A stretch of DNA of 64,000 bases from Enterocloster lavalensis. Lineage in GTDB: Bacteria; Bacillota; Clostridia; Lachnospirales; Lachnospiraceae. This document shows, in pieces, positions 42,203-51,772 of the stretch. Positions within the stretch are counted from its first letter, which is position 1; each line of letters begins with the position of its first letter. The notes under the pieces are model-generated. The model did not search any database. It was not told the DNA's origin and saw only the letters and a list, made by a program, of their open reading frames with translations. Position numbers and translations under genes: made by a program. The stretch lies in contig NZ_CABJCG010000004.1 of the NCBI RefSeq assembly GCF_902364025.1, positions 245,592 through 309,591 on the forward strand, given 5' to 3'.

Positions 42203-43099
42203 CTAAAGCACAGACCAGGCCCTGTTAATCACCCGTTTTGTATTTGCAAGCACAATCTCCGCCTCCTCGCCGGGCCGGGGCGTCACCTCGGCGGACAGCA
42301 TGATGGGATTTCTGCTGTTGAAAAATCCCTCCTGCCGGAGCACGGCAAAAAAATCATACAGCTCCCCCACGTCGTTGGCCCCGTGGGGATAGCCGAACCG
42401 GGGATGTTTGTCCCCGTAGGCGTCCTTCTCCGGCGCCACCACCGCGTTTCCGATGTGGAAATGGGTCAGGTAGGGCCGCATGGCCCGCACCGCGAAGGCG
42501 CTGTCCTCGTAGGTGGTCGGGAAATGGGACAGGTCGGCCAGCAGTCCGAAATTGTTCGTCACCTGGCGCATCTCAGCGGCAAACCGGGCCGCCAGAGGCG
42601 CGGGGCCGATGAGCACCTTCTTGTCCAGATCGAAGTCAAAGACCTCCAGCTCCACCGCCATGCCCAGGCTGCTGCCGCGGCTGCACAGGGCCCTGGCCGT
42701 CTTTTTAAGCTGCAAGAGCGCCTCCTCCTTCCCATCCTCGCACCAGGCTCCGGCCATGAAGGAAAAGCCCGAGGCCCCGAAGCTCTTGGCGTCCTCCATG
42801 GCCTCCAACAGGCGTTCCTGAGCCATTCTCCGCTCCGGCTCGTCCAGGCTGTTGGGGTTCAGGTTTTCCCCAAGGATCACAGGCTGGGCCCCGTAGGCCA
42901 CCGACAAATGGGACTGGGTCAGGATATGCCGGATCTGTTTCTTCACCTCCGGGTCCTTGTAATCCGTGATCTCCACCGCGTCCAAATCCCCGTCCCTGGC
43001 GATGTGCCGGACGGCGTCCACCGGGTCGTACCGGTCCGTGGGAAAGCTCATCCAGCTCAGGGTTCCCAGCTGGAAATATTTGTGAATCGGTTCCATCAT
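42203..43099 (-). CDS. Sugar phosphate isomerase/epimerase-like TIM-barrel protein
   Basis: 298 residues of the xylose-isomerase-like (AP endonuclease 2) fold. Metal ligands are suggested by VELEVFDFD, LLADLSHFP, THFHIGNAV and the glutamate of LSAEVTPRPGEE. Members act as keto-sugar or inosose isomerases or dehydratases. Overlaps the UxaA stop as ATGA, so it is made together with that dehydratase. Substrate unknown; a sugar acid or keto sugar is likely. Confidence 0.85.
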   Translation of the reverse strand: MMEPIHKYFQLGTLSWMSFPTDRYDPVDAVRHIARDGDLDAVEITDYKDPEVKKQIRHILTQSHLSVAYGAQPVILGENLNPNSLDEPERRMAQERLLEAMEDAKSFGASGFSFMAGAWCEDGKEEALLQLKKTARALCSRGSSLGMAVELEVFDFDLDKKVLIGPAPLAARFAAEMRQVTNNFGLLADLSHFPTTYEDSAFAVRAMRPYLTHFHIGNAVVAPEKDAYGDKHPRFGYPHGANDVGELYDFFAVLRQEGFFNSRNPIMLSAEVTPRPGEEAEIVLANTKRVINRAWSVL

Positions 43100-44598
43100 A
43101 CGATAACCCCGTTCTTGAAAATCGCGATGCGCCGGTAGCCCATGGCCTCGCCCTTAGTCTGTTCCCCTCCGGCCACCCGCAGAATCTGCCGGTAAAGCTC
43201 CTCTGCCGCGTCCCGGATCGGCATACCTTCCGCAACCACCCCGGCGTTAAAATCCATCCAGCCCCTTTTCTTCTCATACAGCGGCGTGTTGGTGGACACC
43301 TTGATGGTGGGCGCGGCGGTGCTGTAGGGCGTGCCCCGGCCGGTGGTGAAGATTACAATGTGGGCCCCGGCGGCCGTCAGATTGGTGGCTGAGACCAGAT
43401 CGCTGCCCGGTCCGGCAAGCAGCGTAAGCCCCTTTTTGCGGATCTGTCCCGCGTAGGGGATCACGTCCTCGATGGGCGCTCTCCCGCCCTTCTGCACGCA
43501 GCCGCAGCTCTTGTCCTCCAGGGAGCTGATTCCCCCCTCGTAGTTGCCCGGGGCCGGGTTGCCGTACACCGGCTGGCCGTTGCGCACAAAATAGTCCCGG
43601 TACTCGTTGAGCATGGCCTGGGCCTTGTCGAAAACCTCCCAGCTGACGCACCGGTGCAGCAGCATCTGCTCCGCGCCGAACATCTCCGGCACCTCCGTGA
43701 TCATGGTGCTTCCGCCTCTGGCCACCAGCATATCCCCCGCCTGTCCCAGCACCGGGTTGGCCGTAACGCCGGACAGGCCGTCGCTGCCGCCGCATTTCAT
43801 CCCGATCACCAGCTCGCTTGCGGGGATGGGTTTTCGCTTAAACTGTCCCGCGTATTCCGCCAGCCTGACCAGCAGACGGCTGCCCTCCGCAACCTCGTCC
43901 TCCACCTCCTGGCAGACCAGAAATTTGACCCGGTCCGGGCTGAAGCCGTCCCCCGCGGTGCGGATAATGGCCTCCTTAAACTCCGCGGGCACGTTGTTCT
44001 CGCAGCCCAGGCTGACCACCAGCACCGCCCCTGCGTTGGGGTGGTTCACCAGGGAAGCCAGAAGCTGCCTGGTCATCTCGTTGTCCTCGCCCAGCTGGCT
44101 GCACCCGAAGGGATGGGGGAAGGCATAAAGCCCATCTAAGCCGAAGCGCTCCACCAGTTCCTGGTTCTCCACGGCCAGGCGCATGCACAGGTCGTCCACG
44201 CAGCCCACGCCGGGGATGATCCAGATTTCATTGCGGATTCCCGCCCTGCCGTCCTCCCGCCGGTAGCCCATAAAGGTCTCCGGCTCGCAGGGGGCAAGGG
44301 GCCTGACGTCCGGCTCGTAGGCGTACTCCACGTGCTCGGTCAATCCGCTCTTCATGTTGTGGGTGTGCACCCACTGCCCCGCCTCAATATCCGCGGTGGC
44401 CCCGCCGATGGAACAGCCGTACTTGATCACGTCCGTTCCCGCCGGGATGGGCCGCAGGGCGATCTTGTGGCCCTGGCGGACACTTTCCCTGGCCGTCACG
44501 GTCTTTCCCGGCCCGAAGGAGACGATCTCGCCGGCCGCGATGGGCGCCAGGGCCACGGCCACCGCGTCCTCCTCACGAATCTGTAATAATTTCTGCAT
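43096..44598 (-). CDS. Altronate dehydratase-like UxaA protein, fused form
   Basis: 500 residues: an N-terminal SAF domain (1-90, EEDAVAVALAPIAAGEIV, QGHKIALRPIPAGTDVIKYG) joined to the catalytic domain (FMGYRREDGRAGIRNEIWII, KCGGSDGLSGVTANPVLG, DKSCGCVQKGGRAP, FTTGRGTP). It should convert D-altronate to 2-keto-3-deoxygluconate; with uxaB in the same operon this is the best-supported assignment of the three UxaA proteins here. The protein is close in plan to the one at 59723 but has a short linker. Confidence 0.88.
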   Translation of the reverse strand: MQKLLQIREEDAVAVALAPIAAGEIVSFGPGKTVTARESVRQGHKIALRPIPAGTDVIKYGCSIGGATADIEAGQWVHTHNMKSGLTEHVEYAYEPDVRPLAPCEPETFMGYRREDGRAGIRNEIWIIPGVGCVDDLCMRLAVENQELVERFGLDGLYAFPHPFGCSQLGEDNEMTRQLLASLVNHPNAGAVLVVSLGCENNVPAEFKEAIIRTAGDGFSPDRVKFLVCQEVEDEVAEGSRLLVRLAEYAGQFKRKPIPASELVIGMKCGGSDGLSGVTANPVLGQAGDMLVARGGSTMITEVPEMFGAEQMLLHRCVSWEVFDKAQAMLNEYRDYFVRNGQPVYGNPAPGNYEGGISSLEDKSCGCVQKGGRAPIEDVIPYAGQIRKKGLTLLAGPGSDLVSATNLTAAGAHIVIFTTGRGTPYSTAAPTIKVSTNTPLYEKKRGWMDFNAGVVAEGMPIRDAAEELYRQILRVAGGEQTKGEAMGYRRIAIFKNGVIV

Positions 44599-44601
44599 GG
44601 C

Positions 44602-45585
44602 TCATCCCTTTTCTCTCATGGCGCGGACTTCCTCGTAGTTCACGCACCAGGTGGGCTTCTCTCCCTTCAATATCTCCACGATGCCCTGGCAGCCCTGGTA
44701 ACTCATCCGGTCCATGGCCTCCACGGTCAGCGCCGCGCAGTGGGGGGAGAGCACCACGTTGTCCAGGCTCAAAAGCGGGTTGTCCGCCCGCACCGGCTCC
44801 TGGGCGAACACGTCCAGGGCCGCCCCTGCGATCACATGGTTTTTTAACGCCTCGTACAAATCCGCCTCGTTCACGTTGGAGCCCCGGGAGAAGTTCAGCA
44901 GGCACGCGCCGGGCTTCATCAGCTCCAGCCGCCTTTTATCCACGAAATTGTCGTTCTCCGGCGAAGCGTTCAAATGCAGGCTCACATAGTCCGCCCGGCG
45001 GAAAATATCGTCCACGTCCTCCACGCATGTAATGTAGTCCGGCAGGTCCCCCTTCTTCACAAAGGGGTCGTAGCCCAGAATCTCCATATCAAAGCCGCCG
45101 TGAGCCTTTTTTGCCAAGGTTCTTCCAATATTTCCCAACCCGATGATACCCAGGGTCTTTCCCCCGATATCGTGGCTTTCAAATGACAGCGGCGCATCGA
45201 AATCCGCCCTGCGGGCCGCCTTCTCCAACGGCAGCATGTTCTTGGCAAGGGCCAGGATCGCGCCCAGGGTGTGCTCGGCCACGGAATCCATGTTGGCGAG
45301 GGGCGTGCGCACCACGTAAAGCCCCAGTCCGGTGGCGGTCGCCACATCCACCACGTTGTCCACGCCCACGCCGTGTTTGGACACCACCTGAAGCTTCTTC
45401 CCCTCCTTCAAAATGTCCTCGGAGAAGAAAAATGTCTTGGAAAAGCAGGCGTCGCAGTCTTGGATCAGCTCCTTCATGACCTCCGGGTCCTCCCGCGGGG
45501 CCAGAACCACCTCGCAACCGTTCTCTCTCAGCAGCTCCTTGCCGGACTCCGACACGTCCTGCGCCAGCAATACTTTATATCCCAT
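44602..45585 (-). CDS. Phosphoglycerate dehydrogenase-like 2-hydroxyacid dehydrogenase
   Basis: 327 residues. NAD fold TLGIIGLGNIGRTLAKKAHG, substrate-loop HGVGVDNVVDVATATGLGL, catalytic Arg in NFSRGSNVNEADL, Glu in DVFAQEPVRADNPLL, His in SPHCAALTVEA. It lacks the ACT domain of biosynthetic SerA, which suits a catabolic role. It is a distant paralogue of the enzyme at 41039. Three bp separate its stop region from the UxaA start. Confidence 0.9.
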   Translation of the reverse strand: MGYKVLLAQDVSESGKELLRENGCEVVLAPREDPEVMKELIQDCDACFSKTFFFSEDILKEGKKLQVVSKHGVGVDNVVDVATATGLGLYVVRTPLANMDSVAEHTLGAILALAKNMLPLEKAARRADFDAPLSFESHDIGGKTLGIIGLGNIGRTLAKKAHGGFDMEILGYDPFVKKGDLPDYITCVEDVDDIFRRADYVSLHLNASPENDNFVDKRRLELMKPGACLLNFSRGSNVNEADLYEALKNHVIAGAALDVFAQEPVRADNPLLSLDNVVLSPHCAALTVEAMDRMSYQGCQGIVEILKGEKPTWCVNYEEVRAMREKG

Positions 45586-45625
45586 TTTGAATTACCCCCG
45601 TTCTCTCGATATTGACGGGCAGCCC

Positions 45626-46348
45626 TTATGAGCCGCCCAGATAGGCTTTCTTCACTTCCTCGTTCTGCAGCAGGTTGGCGCAGGTGTCCTCCATGATGAT
45701 CTCGCCGGTCTGCATCACATACCCCCGGTCCGCGGTGTTGAGCGCGATCTTGGAGTTCTGCTCCACGAACAGGATCGTGGTGCCCTCCTCCCGAATCTTA
45801 AGAACCGCCTCGAAAATCTCCTTGATCACGATGGGCGCCAGTCCCAGGGAGGGCTCGTCCAAAAGCATAAGCTCCGTCTTTGCCACCATGGCCCGGCCGA
45901 TGGCAAGCATCTGCTGCTCGCCGCCGGAGAGGGTGCCGCCCATCTGTTCCCGCCGCTCCTCCAGCCTTGGGAACAGGTTGTAGACGCGCTTTAAATCCTC
46001 CTGGATGCCCGCCTTGTCCTTGCGGGTGTACGCGCCCATCATCAGGTTTTCGTACACCGACAGCTTGGAGAAGATATGACGCCCCTCGAGCACCTGGGAC
46101 AGCCCCATGCGCAGAATCTTGTTTCCGTGCATTTTCTGGATCGGCATACCCTTGTAAATAATCTCACCCCGGACGCCCGCAGCGGGGGTGAGCCCGGAAA
46201 TGGACTGCAGCGTGGTGGTTTTACCGGCTCCGTTGGCCCCGATCAGGGTCACGATCTCGCCCTTGTCCACCTTCAGGTTGATGCCCTTCACCACATGGAT
46301 ATTTCCGTAATAATAATGAAAATCTTTTACTTCCAGCAGTGCTCCCAT
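45626..46348 (-). CDS. livF: Branched-chain-type ABC transporter ATPase LivF
   Basis: 240 residues. Walker A GANGAGKTTT, Q-loop, signature LSGGEQQMLAIGRAM, Walker B LMLLDEPSLGLAP, ILFVEQNSKIAL. Second ATPase of a HAAT-type importer (family of leucine, urea and aromatic-acid carriers). ATG 46348 has GGAGGTGA eight bases before it, located in the end of livG; the GTG at 46360 is inferior. Confidence 0.93.
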   Translation of the reverse strand: MGALLEVKDFHYYYGNIHVVKGINLKVDKGEIVTLIGANGAGKTTTLQSISGLTPAAGVRGEIIYKGMPIQKMHGNKILRMGLSQVLEGRHIFSKLSVYENLMMGAYTRKDKAGIQEDLKRVYNLFPRLEERREQMGGTLSGGEQQMLAIGRAMVAKTELMLLDEPSLGLAPIVIKEIFEAVLKIREEGTTILFVEQNSKIALNTADRGYVMQTGEIIMEDTCANLLQNEEVKKAYLGGS

Positions 46349-46349
46349 C

Positions 46350-47105
46350 CTATTCGTCACCTCCCAAATATGCCTTGATCACTTCCGGATTCGTCTGAAT
46401 CTCGGAGGTGGTGCCCTCCGCCAGCAGCTTGCCGTAGTTGAGCACGTACAGGTAGTCCGCCACGCCCATCATCAGCTTCATGTCGTGCTCGATGATCAGA
46501 ATGGACACGCCCCGGTCGATGATGCGGTACAACAGCTCGTTTAACTCCTCCTTCTCCTTGGAGTTCATACCCGCGGCCGGCTCGTCAAGCAGGATCAGTT
46601 TGGGATTGCTGGCCAGGCCGCGCACGATCTCCAGGTGGCGCTGCTGGCCGTAGGAGAGGGATCCGGCCTGCTCAAAGGCCCTGCCCTTTAACCCCACGAA
46701 ATCCAGCAGCTCGTAGGCCCGCTCGTAACACTCCCGCTCCTCCCGGCGCTCCGCGACGGTCTTGAAGGCCGAGGCGAAATAGCCCTGCTTCATATGGGGG
46801 TGCATCCCCACCATCACGTTCTCCACCACGCTCATTTTCTTGAACAGGTTGATGACCTGGTAGGTCCTGGACATGCCCATCTGGTTGATCTGGTAGGGCT
46901 GAAGGCCGTCGATCCGTTTACCCAGAAAGGTGATGGTGCCGCTGGTGGGCTTGTATACGCCGCTGATGGAGTTGAAAAAGGTGGTCTTTCCGGCTCCGTT
47001 GGGACCGATTAGACCGGTGATCTTGCCCTCCTGAACCCGCATGGATACGTCATTGTTTGCAATCAATCCGCCAAATTTTAAGGTAAGATGATCAACCTGC
47101 AGCAT
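46350..47105 (-). CDS. livG: Branched-chain-type ABC transporter ATPase LivG
   Basis: 251 residues. Walker A GPNGAGKTTFFN, LivG-type MGMSRTYQVINLFKKMSV, signature LSYGQQRHLEIVRGL, Walker B LILLDEPAAGMN, LIIEHDMKLMM. Overlaps livM by 14 bp. Works with LivF as a heterodimer. Confidence 0.94.
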   Translation of the reverse strand: MLQVDHLTLKFGGLIANNDVSMRVQEGKITGLIGPNGAGKTTFFNSISGVYKPTSGTITFLGKRIDGLQPYQINQMGMSRTYQVINLFKKMSVVENVMVGMHPHMKQGYFASAFKTVAERREERECYERAYELLDFVGLKGRAFEQAGSLSYGQQRHLEIVRGLASNPKLILLDEPAAGMNSKEKEELNELLYRIIDRGVSILIIEHDMKLMMGVADYLYVLNYGKLLAEGTTSEIQTNPEVIKAYLGGDE

Positions 47106-48075
47106 TAGCCTTCTCCCCCTTCTTCGATTTAAACTTTGCGATCACTTGTTTGATCAGCCCGTACAAGCCGCCCGGGAATGCCAGGATCACCAGCAGCAGA
47201 AGGATGCCGTAGATGAGCAGCTGGTAGCGCTCCGCGGAGCGCAGGATCTCGTTTAAGAACTGGACCGTAAACACGCCGGTCACGGTTCCGCCGACGGACG
47301 CGCTGCCGCCGAACAGCAGCATGGTCAGGAACATAACGGACTGCTTGTTGGTGAAGGTATCCGGGCTGATAAAGCGCACCAGATGCGCGTAAAGCCCGCC
47401 GGCAAAGGCCGTGTAAAATGCGCTGGTGGCAAAGGCGATGACCTTGTACTTGCGCACATTGATTCCCATTCCGTTGGCCGCGTGGGAGTTCTCGCGGATG
47501 GCGATGAACGCCCGCCCCACCCTGGAGTGCACCAGGTTGACCTTGATCAGAAGAAAAATAACCATACAGATCATGGAGAAGAAATAATACTTGGTGTAGG
47601 AATTGAGCTTAAATCCAAACAGGGAAATGGTATCCGTAAACTTGCCGGTAAAGTTGCCCGTGATATTTCCCGGGGACTGGGCTACCAGCTGATAAACCAC
47701 CTCTCCGAAGGCGATGGTGGCCAGGGACAGGAAATGGAACACCAGCTTGGAAGCCGGGTAAGCCAGCAGAGCGCCGATCAAGGTTGCGATCACCGTACCC
47801 ATTAAGATGGTCACGATCACAGGGAGCCCGGTGAACTGGTGGATCAGCACGGAGCCGTAAGCGCCGATGCAGTAGAAAGCCGCGTGGCCCATGGAAATCT
47901 GCCCCGAATATCCGAACAGGATATCCAGGCCGGACACCGCGATGATGTAAAGGATCGCAAAGTTTGCCAGGAGCACACCGTAGTTCCAGTTAAACAGCTT
48001 GTCGGCGACAAACGGAAAGGCAACCAGAATCACTCCCAAAATGATGAAATTCTTTTTCGAAATTGTCTTGTTCAT
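47092..48075 (-). CDS. livM: Branched-chain-type ABC transporter permease LivM
   Basis: 327 residues, eight to ten helices. Family motifs YIIAVSGLDILFGYSGQISM and GHAAFYCIGAYGSVLIHQF, and the cytoplasmic coupling loop SRVGRAFIAIRENSHAANGM, which meets the ATPases. Basic tail. Lies 12 bp after livH. Confidence 0.94.
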   Translation of the reverse strand: MNKTISKKNFIILGVILVAFPFVADKLFNWNYGVLLANFAILYIIAVSGLDILFGYSGQISMGHAAFYCIGAYGSVLIHQFTGLPVIVTILMGTVIATLIGALLAYPASKLVFHFLSLATIAFGEVVYQLVAQSPGNITGNFTGKFTDTISLFGFKLNSYTKYYFFSMICMVIFLLIKVNLVHSRVGRAFIAIRENSHAANGMGINVRKYKVIAFATSAFYTAFAGGLYAHLVRFISPDTFTNKQSVMFLTMLLFGGSASVGGTVTGVFTVQFLNEILRSAERYQLLIYGILLLLVILAFPGGLYGLIKQVIAKFKSKKGEKANAAG

Positions 48076-48087
48076 ACCTTCCTCCTA

Positions 48088-48960
48088 TCAGTCAGCGATT
48101 GCGCGTTCATTGAAGATACCGGTCGGCTTCACAAACAAGAAGATCAGCAGGATGGAATATGCGATGATATCTTTATGCGCCGAGGATACGTAGGCGGACA
48201 GAAAGGTCTCGATCAACCCCAGAAGCACGCCGCCCACGATGGCTCCCAGCATGTTTCCGAAGCCGCCCATCACGGCGCTGCTGAAGCCCTTGCGGCCGAT
48301 CACCGCGCCCACCGTGGTATACACGCCGTATACCGGCCCGATCAGCATCCCGGCAAAGCCCGCGATACCGGAGGCGATGGCCCAGGAAAGTCCGGTGGTG
48401 AAGCCCACGTCGATTCCGCAGGCCCTGGCCGCCATGGGATCCATGGTGGCGGCCCTCATGGCCGTTCCGTGGCTGGTCTTGTTCATGAAGAAGTTAAACA
48501 GGATCATGAAAATGATGGAGGCTATGATACAGAGCGCCGCCTCAGTCTGAACGCTGAGCCCCAGAAGCCGGATGCTCTTGACCGACGTAACCGGCGGGAA
48601 GTATTTGATGTCCGACCCGAACAGAACCATGGAGCCGTTCTGGATGATATAGGAGATGGCGATGGTCGCCAGCACGGTGTAGATGGGGTTGACCCCCTTG
48701 GCCACCAGGCGGTGGATCACGCCCTTCTCGATGCCAAAACCCAGAAGAAACATCAGGAAAATGACCATAAAAAAGGAAATGAAAAACGGAATTCCCAGAA
48801 CCCCGTAAAAGGTGTAACCCAGGAACGCGCCGAAGGTCAGCATGTCGCCCTGCACGAAGCTCATGAGGCCGGACGACTTGTAAATCAGGCTGTATCCCAG
48901 TGCAATCAGCCCGTAAACGCTGCCGATCACCAGGCCTGAAATGATAATCTGAAATAACAT
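48088..48960 (-). CDS. livH: Branched-chain-type ABC transporter permease LivH
   Basis: 290 residues. ISGLVIGSVYGLIALGYSLI at the start, the loop TSHGTAMRAATMDPMAARAC with GIDVG, and GRKGFSSAVMGGFGNMLGAI are typical LivH. Separated from the binding-protein gene by 110 bp that contain a stem-loop. Confidence 0.94.
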   Translation of the reverse strand: MLFQIIISGLVIGSVYGLIALGYSLIYKSSGLMSFVQGDMLTFGAFLGYTFYGVLGIPFFISFFMVIFLMFLLGFGIEKGVIHRLVAKGVNPIYTVLATIAISYIIQNGSMVLFGSDIKYFPPVTSVKSIRLLGLSVQTEAALCIIASIIFMILFNFFMNKTSHGTAMRAATMDPMAARACGIDVGFTTGLSWAIASGIAGFAGMLIGPVYGVYTTVGAVIGRKGFSSAVMGGFGNMLGAIVGGVLLGLIETFLSAYVSSAHKDIIAYSILLIFLFVKPTGIFNERAIAD

Positions 48961-48996
48961 AGAAGCGGTTTCCCCCTCTCGACAGATGTCTTTTTC

Positions 48997-49029
48997 GGGA
49001 AAAGGCGAGTTACCTCAACCCGCCTTCCC
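48997..49029 (-). promoter_or_regulatory. Stem-loop between livJ and livH
   Basis: Arms GGGAAAAGGCGAGTT (48997-49011) and AACCCGCCTTCCC (49017-49029) pair with a small bulge. The minus-strand tail is GAAAAAGAC, not a T run, so it probably protects or attenuates the mRNA, giving more binding protein than permease, as is common in such operons. Confidence 0.55.
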
Positions 49030-49070
49030 CATTTTCTCAATCACTATTCAAATGTTGTTTCCGTGTTCCA

Positions 49071-50369
49071 TTAAAGTCCCATCTGTTCCTTCATAGCGGT
49101 CCAGTCGTCGGTCTTTAACCACTCGTTTAAGTCGATCTGAAGTCCGCCCCAAACGATCCACGGCTTGAAGTTCTCCAGGCTCATGCCCTCGCCGTCGCCC
49201 TTGGTGAAGTCCTGAATGCCGCCCAGAGTCTCGAAATCCTTGATGGTCAGGATGGCGTTCTTGACCGCCTCGCCGTCGGTGTCGCCCGCGATCTCGATAG
49301 CCTTCTTCAGAACCATCATGGAATCGTAGGCTCTGTAGGCGCAGTCATGGTAAGGCATTGCGCCGTACTCGTCAAAATACGCCTGGCTGAATTCCTTCAT
49401 CATGGGATCCTGAATCTCGTCCACGCTGTTGTAGGTCACATAGGGGAACATGAAGCAGTATCCGTTACCGGCGTCGCCCGCCACCTTGATGTTGTCAATG
49501 GACAAAGTCTCTTTGTTGAATACCAGACCTTCGTATCCGAACTGTCTCAGCTGCTTGGCAAAGGGAGCCTGGGTCGGGGAGAAGGTGGAGGTGAACACGG
49601 CCTGGGGATTGCTGTTTAAGATCTTGGCAATCTGTCCGGAATAGTCGGTGTCGCCTTCCACGTACGTCTCGGAGGTCAGCACTTCGATTCCAGCGTCCTT
49701 GCAGGCGTTTCTCATGTCCTCTGCGCCGGAGGCGGAGGAGTCGTCCTGACCCTGGAAGATGGCGATTCTGTCGATCCCCAGGTTCTTCATGTACTCAGCC
49801 AGAGCAGGCATGCCCATTCCGGCGTTGGGGCAGGCGCGGAACACGTACTCCCAGCCCTGCTTCATCCAGGTGGAGCTTAAGCCCGTTCCGATGCAGGGAA
49901 TCTTGGCTTCCTCGAAGAACTGTCCGGAGGCCAGCACGCAGCTGCTGATTAAGGAGCCGCAGACCACGTCCACCTTGTCCACCTCGATCAGCTTGGTGGC
50001 GATCTTTACCGCCTCCTCGGGGGATGCCTGGTCGTCGTAAACCACCAACTCAACCTGTCTGCCCAAAAGGCCGCCCTGCTCGTTGATCTGTTTCACCGCC
50101 AGCTGGGCCGCCTTCACGGTGGTGTCGCCTACCAGGGCGTTGGTTCCGGTGAGGGGCTGGGGGCAGCCGATCTTGATCACGTCCCCGCTGGCAGCGGCCG
50201 CGGTGGTGTCCGCAGCGGCCGCGCTGTCCTTCCCCGCCTCAGGGGCCTGGGTGGCCTGTGTGTCCGCGGGGGCCGCGGAGCCGGACGCCCCCTGACTGCC
50301 GCCGCACGCGGTCAGCAGTACCATGGCGGATGCCAGAGCCAGCGCAAAACCTCTTCTCATTTTCTTCAT
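49071..50369 (-). CDS. Branched-chain-type ABC transporter binding lipoprotein
   Basis: 432 residues. Lipoprotein signal ending LLTACGG, an Ala/Thr/Gln-rich linker, then a periplasmic-binding fold of type I with IKIGCPQPLTGTNALVGDTT, LLGRQVELVVYDDQASPEEA and VDVVCGSLISSC. Ligand pocket residues cannot be assigned. Although of the leucine-binding family, its location among sugar-acid genes suggests a hydroxy or keto acid ligand. ATG 50369 follows AGGAGG. Confidence 0.92.
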   Translation of the reverse strand: MKKMRRGFALALASAMVLLTACGGSQGASGSAAPADTQATQAPEAGKDSAAAADTTAAAASGDVIKIGCPQPLTGTNALVGDTTVKAAQLAVKQINEQGGLLGRQVELVVYDDQASPEEAVKIATKLIEVDKVDVVCGSLISSCVLASGQFFEEAKIPCIGTGLSSTWMKQGWEYVFRACPNAGMGMPALAEYMKNLGIDRIAIFQGQDDSSASGAEDMRNACKDAGIEVLTSETYVEGDTDYSGQIAKILNSNPQAVFTSTFSPTQAPFAKQLRQFGYEGLVFNKETLSIDNIKVAGDAGNGYCFMFPYVTYNSVDEIQDPMMKEFSQAYFDEYGAMPYHDCAYRAYDSMMVLKKAIEIAGDTDGEAVKNAILTIKDFETLGGIQDFTKGDGEGMSLENFKPWIVWGGLQIDLNEWLKTDDWTAMKEQMGL

Positions 50370-50416
50370 ACCATTTCCTCCTTCAATTCGTTTTATTTTA
50401 ATTACGCTTTGGTAAA

Positions 50417-51706
50417 TCACCACAAGTTTCCGTTTTCGTCAAAAGCCCAGGGATACGGGCCTCCCACGATCTCGATATCGGGGGCCGCCTGAGCCTCTGC
50501 CAGCAGGGCCTCCGAGATTTCAATTTCCTCCAAATGCATGGTGTCCTGTATCCGCACGATCCGGGGATGTTCCCGGTCGATCTCATTGCAGGTCCGGACG
50601 CCCAGCCGGATGGCCGTCTGATCGTTCTCCGTCACAAAGGGAATCTTCACCACGTCCAGCACCGTGGACGTCACCGCGTTGGGATAGGTGGCATCTAAGT
50701 CCGTATCCGCCGCAAGCCGCCTGGTGGTCACGTCCGCCATGCCGATGCCGTTGGCGTTGTGGTGGCTGGCCTCTGTCAGGCCCAGAACCACGATGCGCTG
50801 GGTGTTGATCCCGCCGCTGGCCGACTTAGCGCAGGCGAACCGCCCCGTAACGTTGGGGTCCATGCCGTCCCCGCTGATGTCCTTGCCGATGCGGTCCACC
50901 ACCAGCACGTCCAGATTGTCCAGAAGCAGCCTGCCCATCCGGCCCTTGGCCTCCTTTAACAGCTCCGGCTCCTGCTCCCAAATCTCGTCCGGCAACAGGG
51001 CCCGCACCTTGCAGGTCTTGTCAAAGGCGTTCTCGATGAGGCCCAGACCGAACAGAATCTTCGTGTTGTCAAAAATCACCCGGGCCACCTGGGGCATGAG
51101 TTTTCCCATATTATGGAAGCCCGACTCGTGGACCTGCTCGGCCCCGTGCTGCTTGCCCATGCCGATCACGGCCATTTTCATGAGGCCGCTCTCGTAGGGG
51201 CCGCGGAAGGCCGTGTGGGCCTTGATCCGGCCGCAGAGCACGATACCGTCTGCCTCAAAGGCGTTTTTATCCACAAACACCGGCTTGCCGTCGGGCCGTT
51301 TCCCCACTTCCACCGTCTCCATGGAGGAGAGAATGGGGCAGCCCACATATTCTTCCGTCACACCGTAGGATTCGATGATTTCCCGCTGTCCTTCGGCCGT
51401 GGCGCCCCCGTGGCTGCCCATGGCCGGAAATACAAAGGGATCCGCCCCCTTTTCCTTTAAAAAATCCGCAATACATTTGGTGATCAGGGCCACGTTGGCC
51501 ACGCCCCGGCTCCCCGAGGTGATTCCGATCCGCATCCCGGGCCGGACCTGATCTCCCATCCGCTCAAGCTCCCCGCGGACCACCGACGGCAGCTCCTCCT
51601 CCCCGATGTGGGAGGCGTCGAACTTCTGCCGGATTCTGTACATGGGCGGCAGCTCCACGTCCCCGCAGAATCTTGTCACCAGATTGTTTCTTGTCACATC
51701 AAGCAT
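50417..51706 (-). CDS. DUF2088/LarA-N-like protein
   Basis: 429 residues related to the DUF2088/DUF362 group containing nickel lactate racemase. Visible motifs: ITSGSRGVANVALITKCIAD, PAMGSHGGATAEGQREII, RIKAHTAFRGPYESGLMKM, and VVDRIGKDISGDGMDPNVTG. LarA-like proteins racemise 2-hydroxy acids with a nickel-pincer cofactor, but no larBC genes are here, so a different function is quite possible. Start is uncertain: ATG 51706 is chosen because the conserved sequence begins there; ATG 51763, nine bases after the aldolase stop, would add MAVAALHNRFYIKRKSGEE. Confidence 0.7.
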   Translation of the reverse strand: MLDVTRNNLVTRFCGDVELPPMYRIRQKFDASHIGEEELPSVVRGELERMGDQVRPGMRIGITSGSRGVANVALITKCIADFLKEKGADPFVFPAMGSHGGATAEGQREIIESYGVTEEYVGCPILSSMETVEVGKRPDGKPVFVDKNAFEADGIVLCGRIKAHTAFRGPYESGLMKMAVIGMGKQHGAEQVHESGFHNMGKLMPQVARVIFDNTKILFGLGLIENAFDKTCKVRALLPDEIWEQEPELLKEAKGRMGRLLLDNLDVLVVDRIGKDISGDGMDPNVTGRFACAKSASGGINTQRIVVLGLTEASHHNANGIGMADVTTRRLAADTDLDATYPNAVTSTVLDVVKIPFVTENDQTAIRLGVRTCNEIDREHPRIVRIQDTMHLEEIEISEALLAEAQAAPDIEIVGGPYPWAFDENGNLW

Positions 51707-51772
51707 CTCTTCACCCGACTTTCGTTTGATGTAAAACCTGTTATGTAAGGCCGCAACAGCCATTTAACCCTC

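Noticed and set aside
42016..42228. Repeat-protein gene with GARAAPLLPLS units
   Set aside because: The frame is created by the 33-bp DNA repeat, lacks a ribosome site and runs antisense into the isomerase gene.
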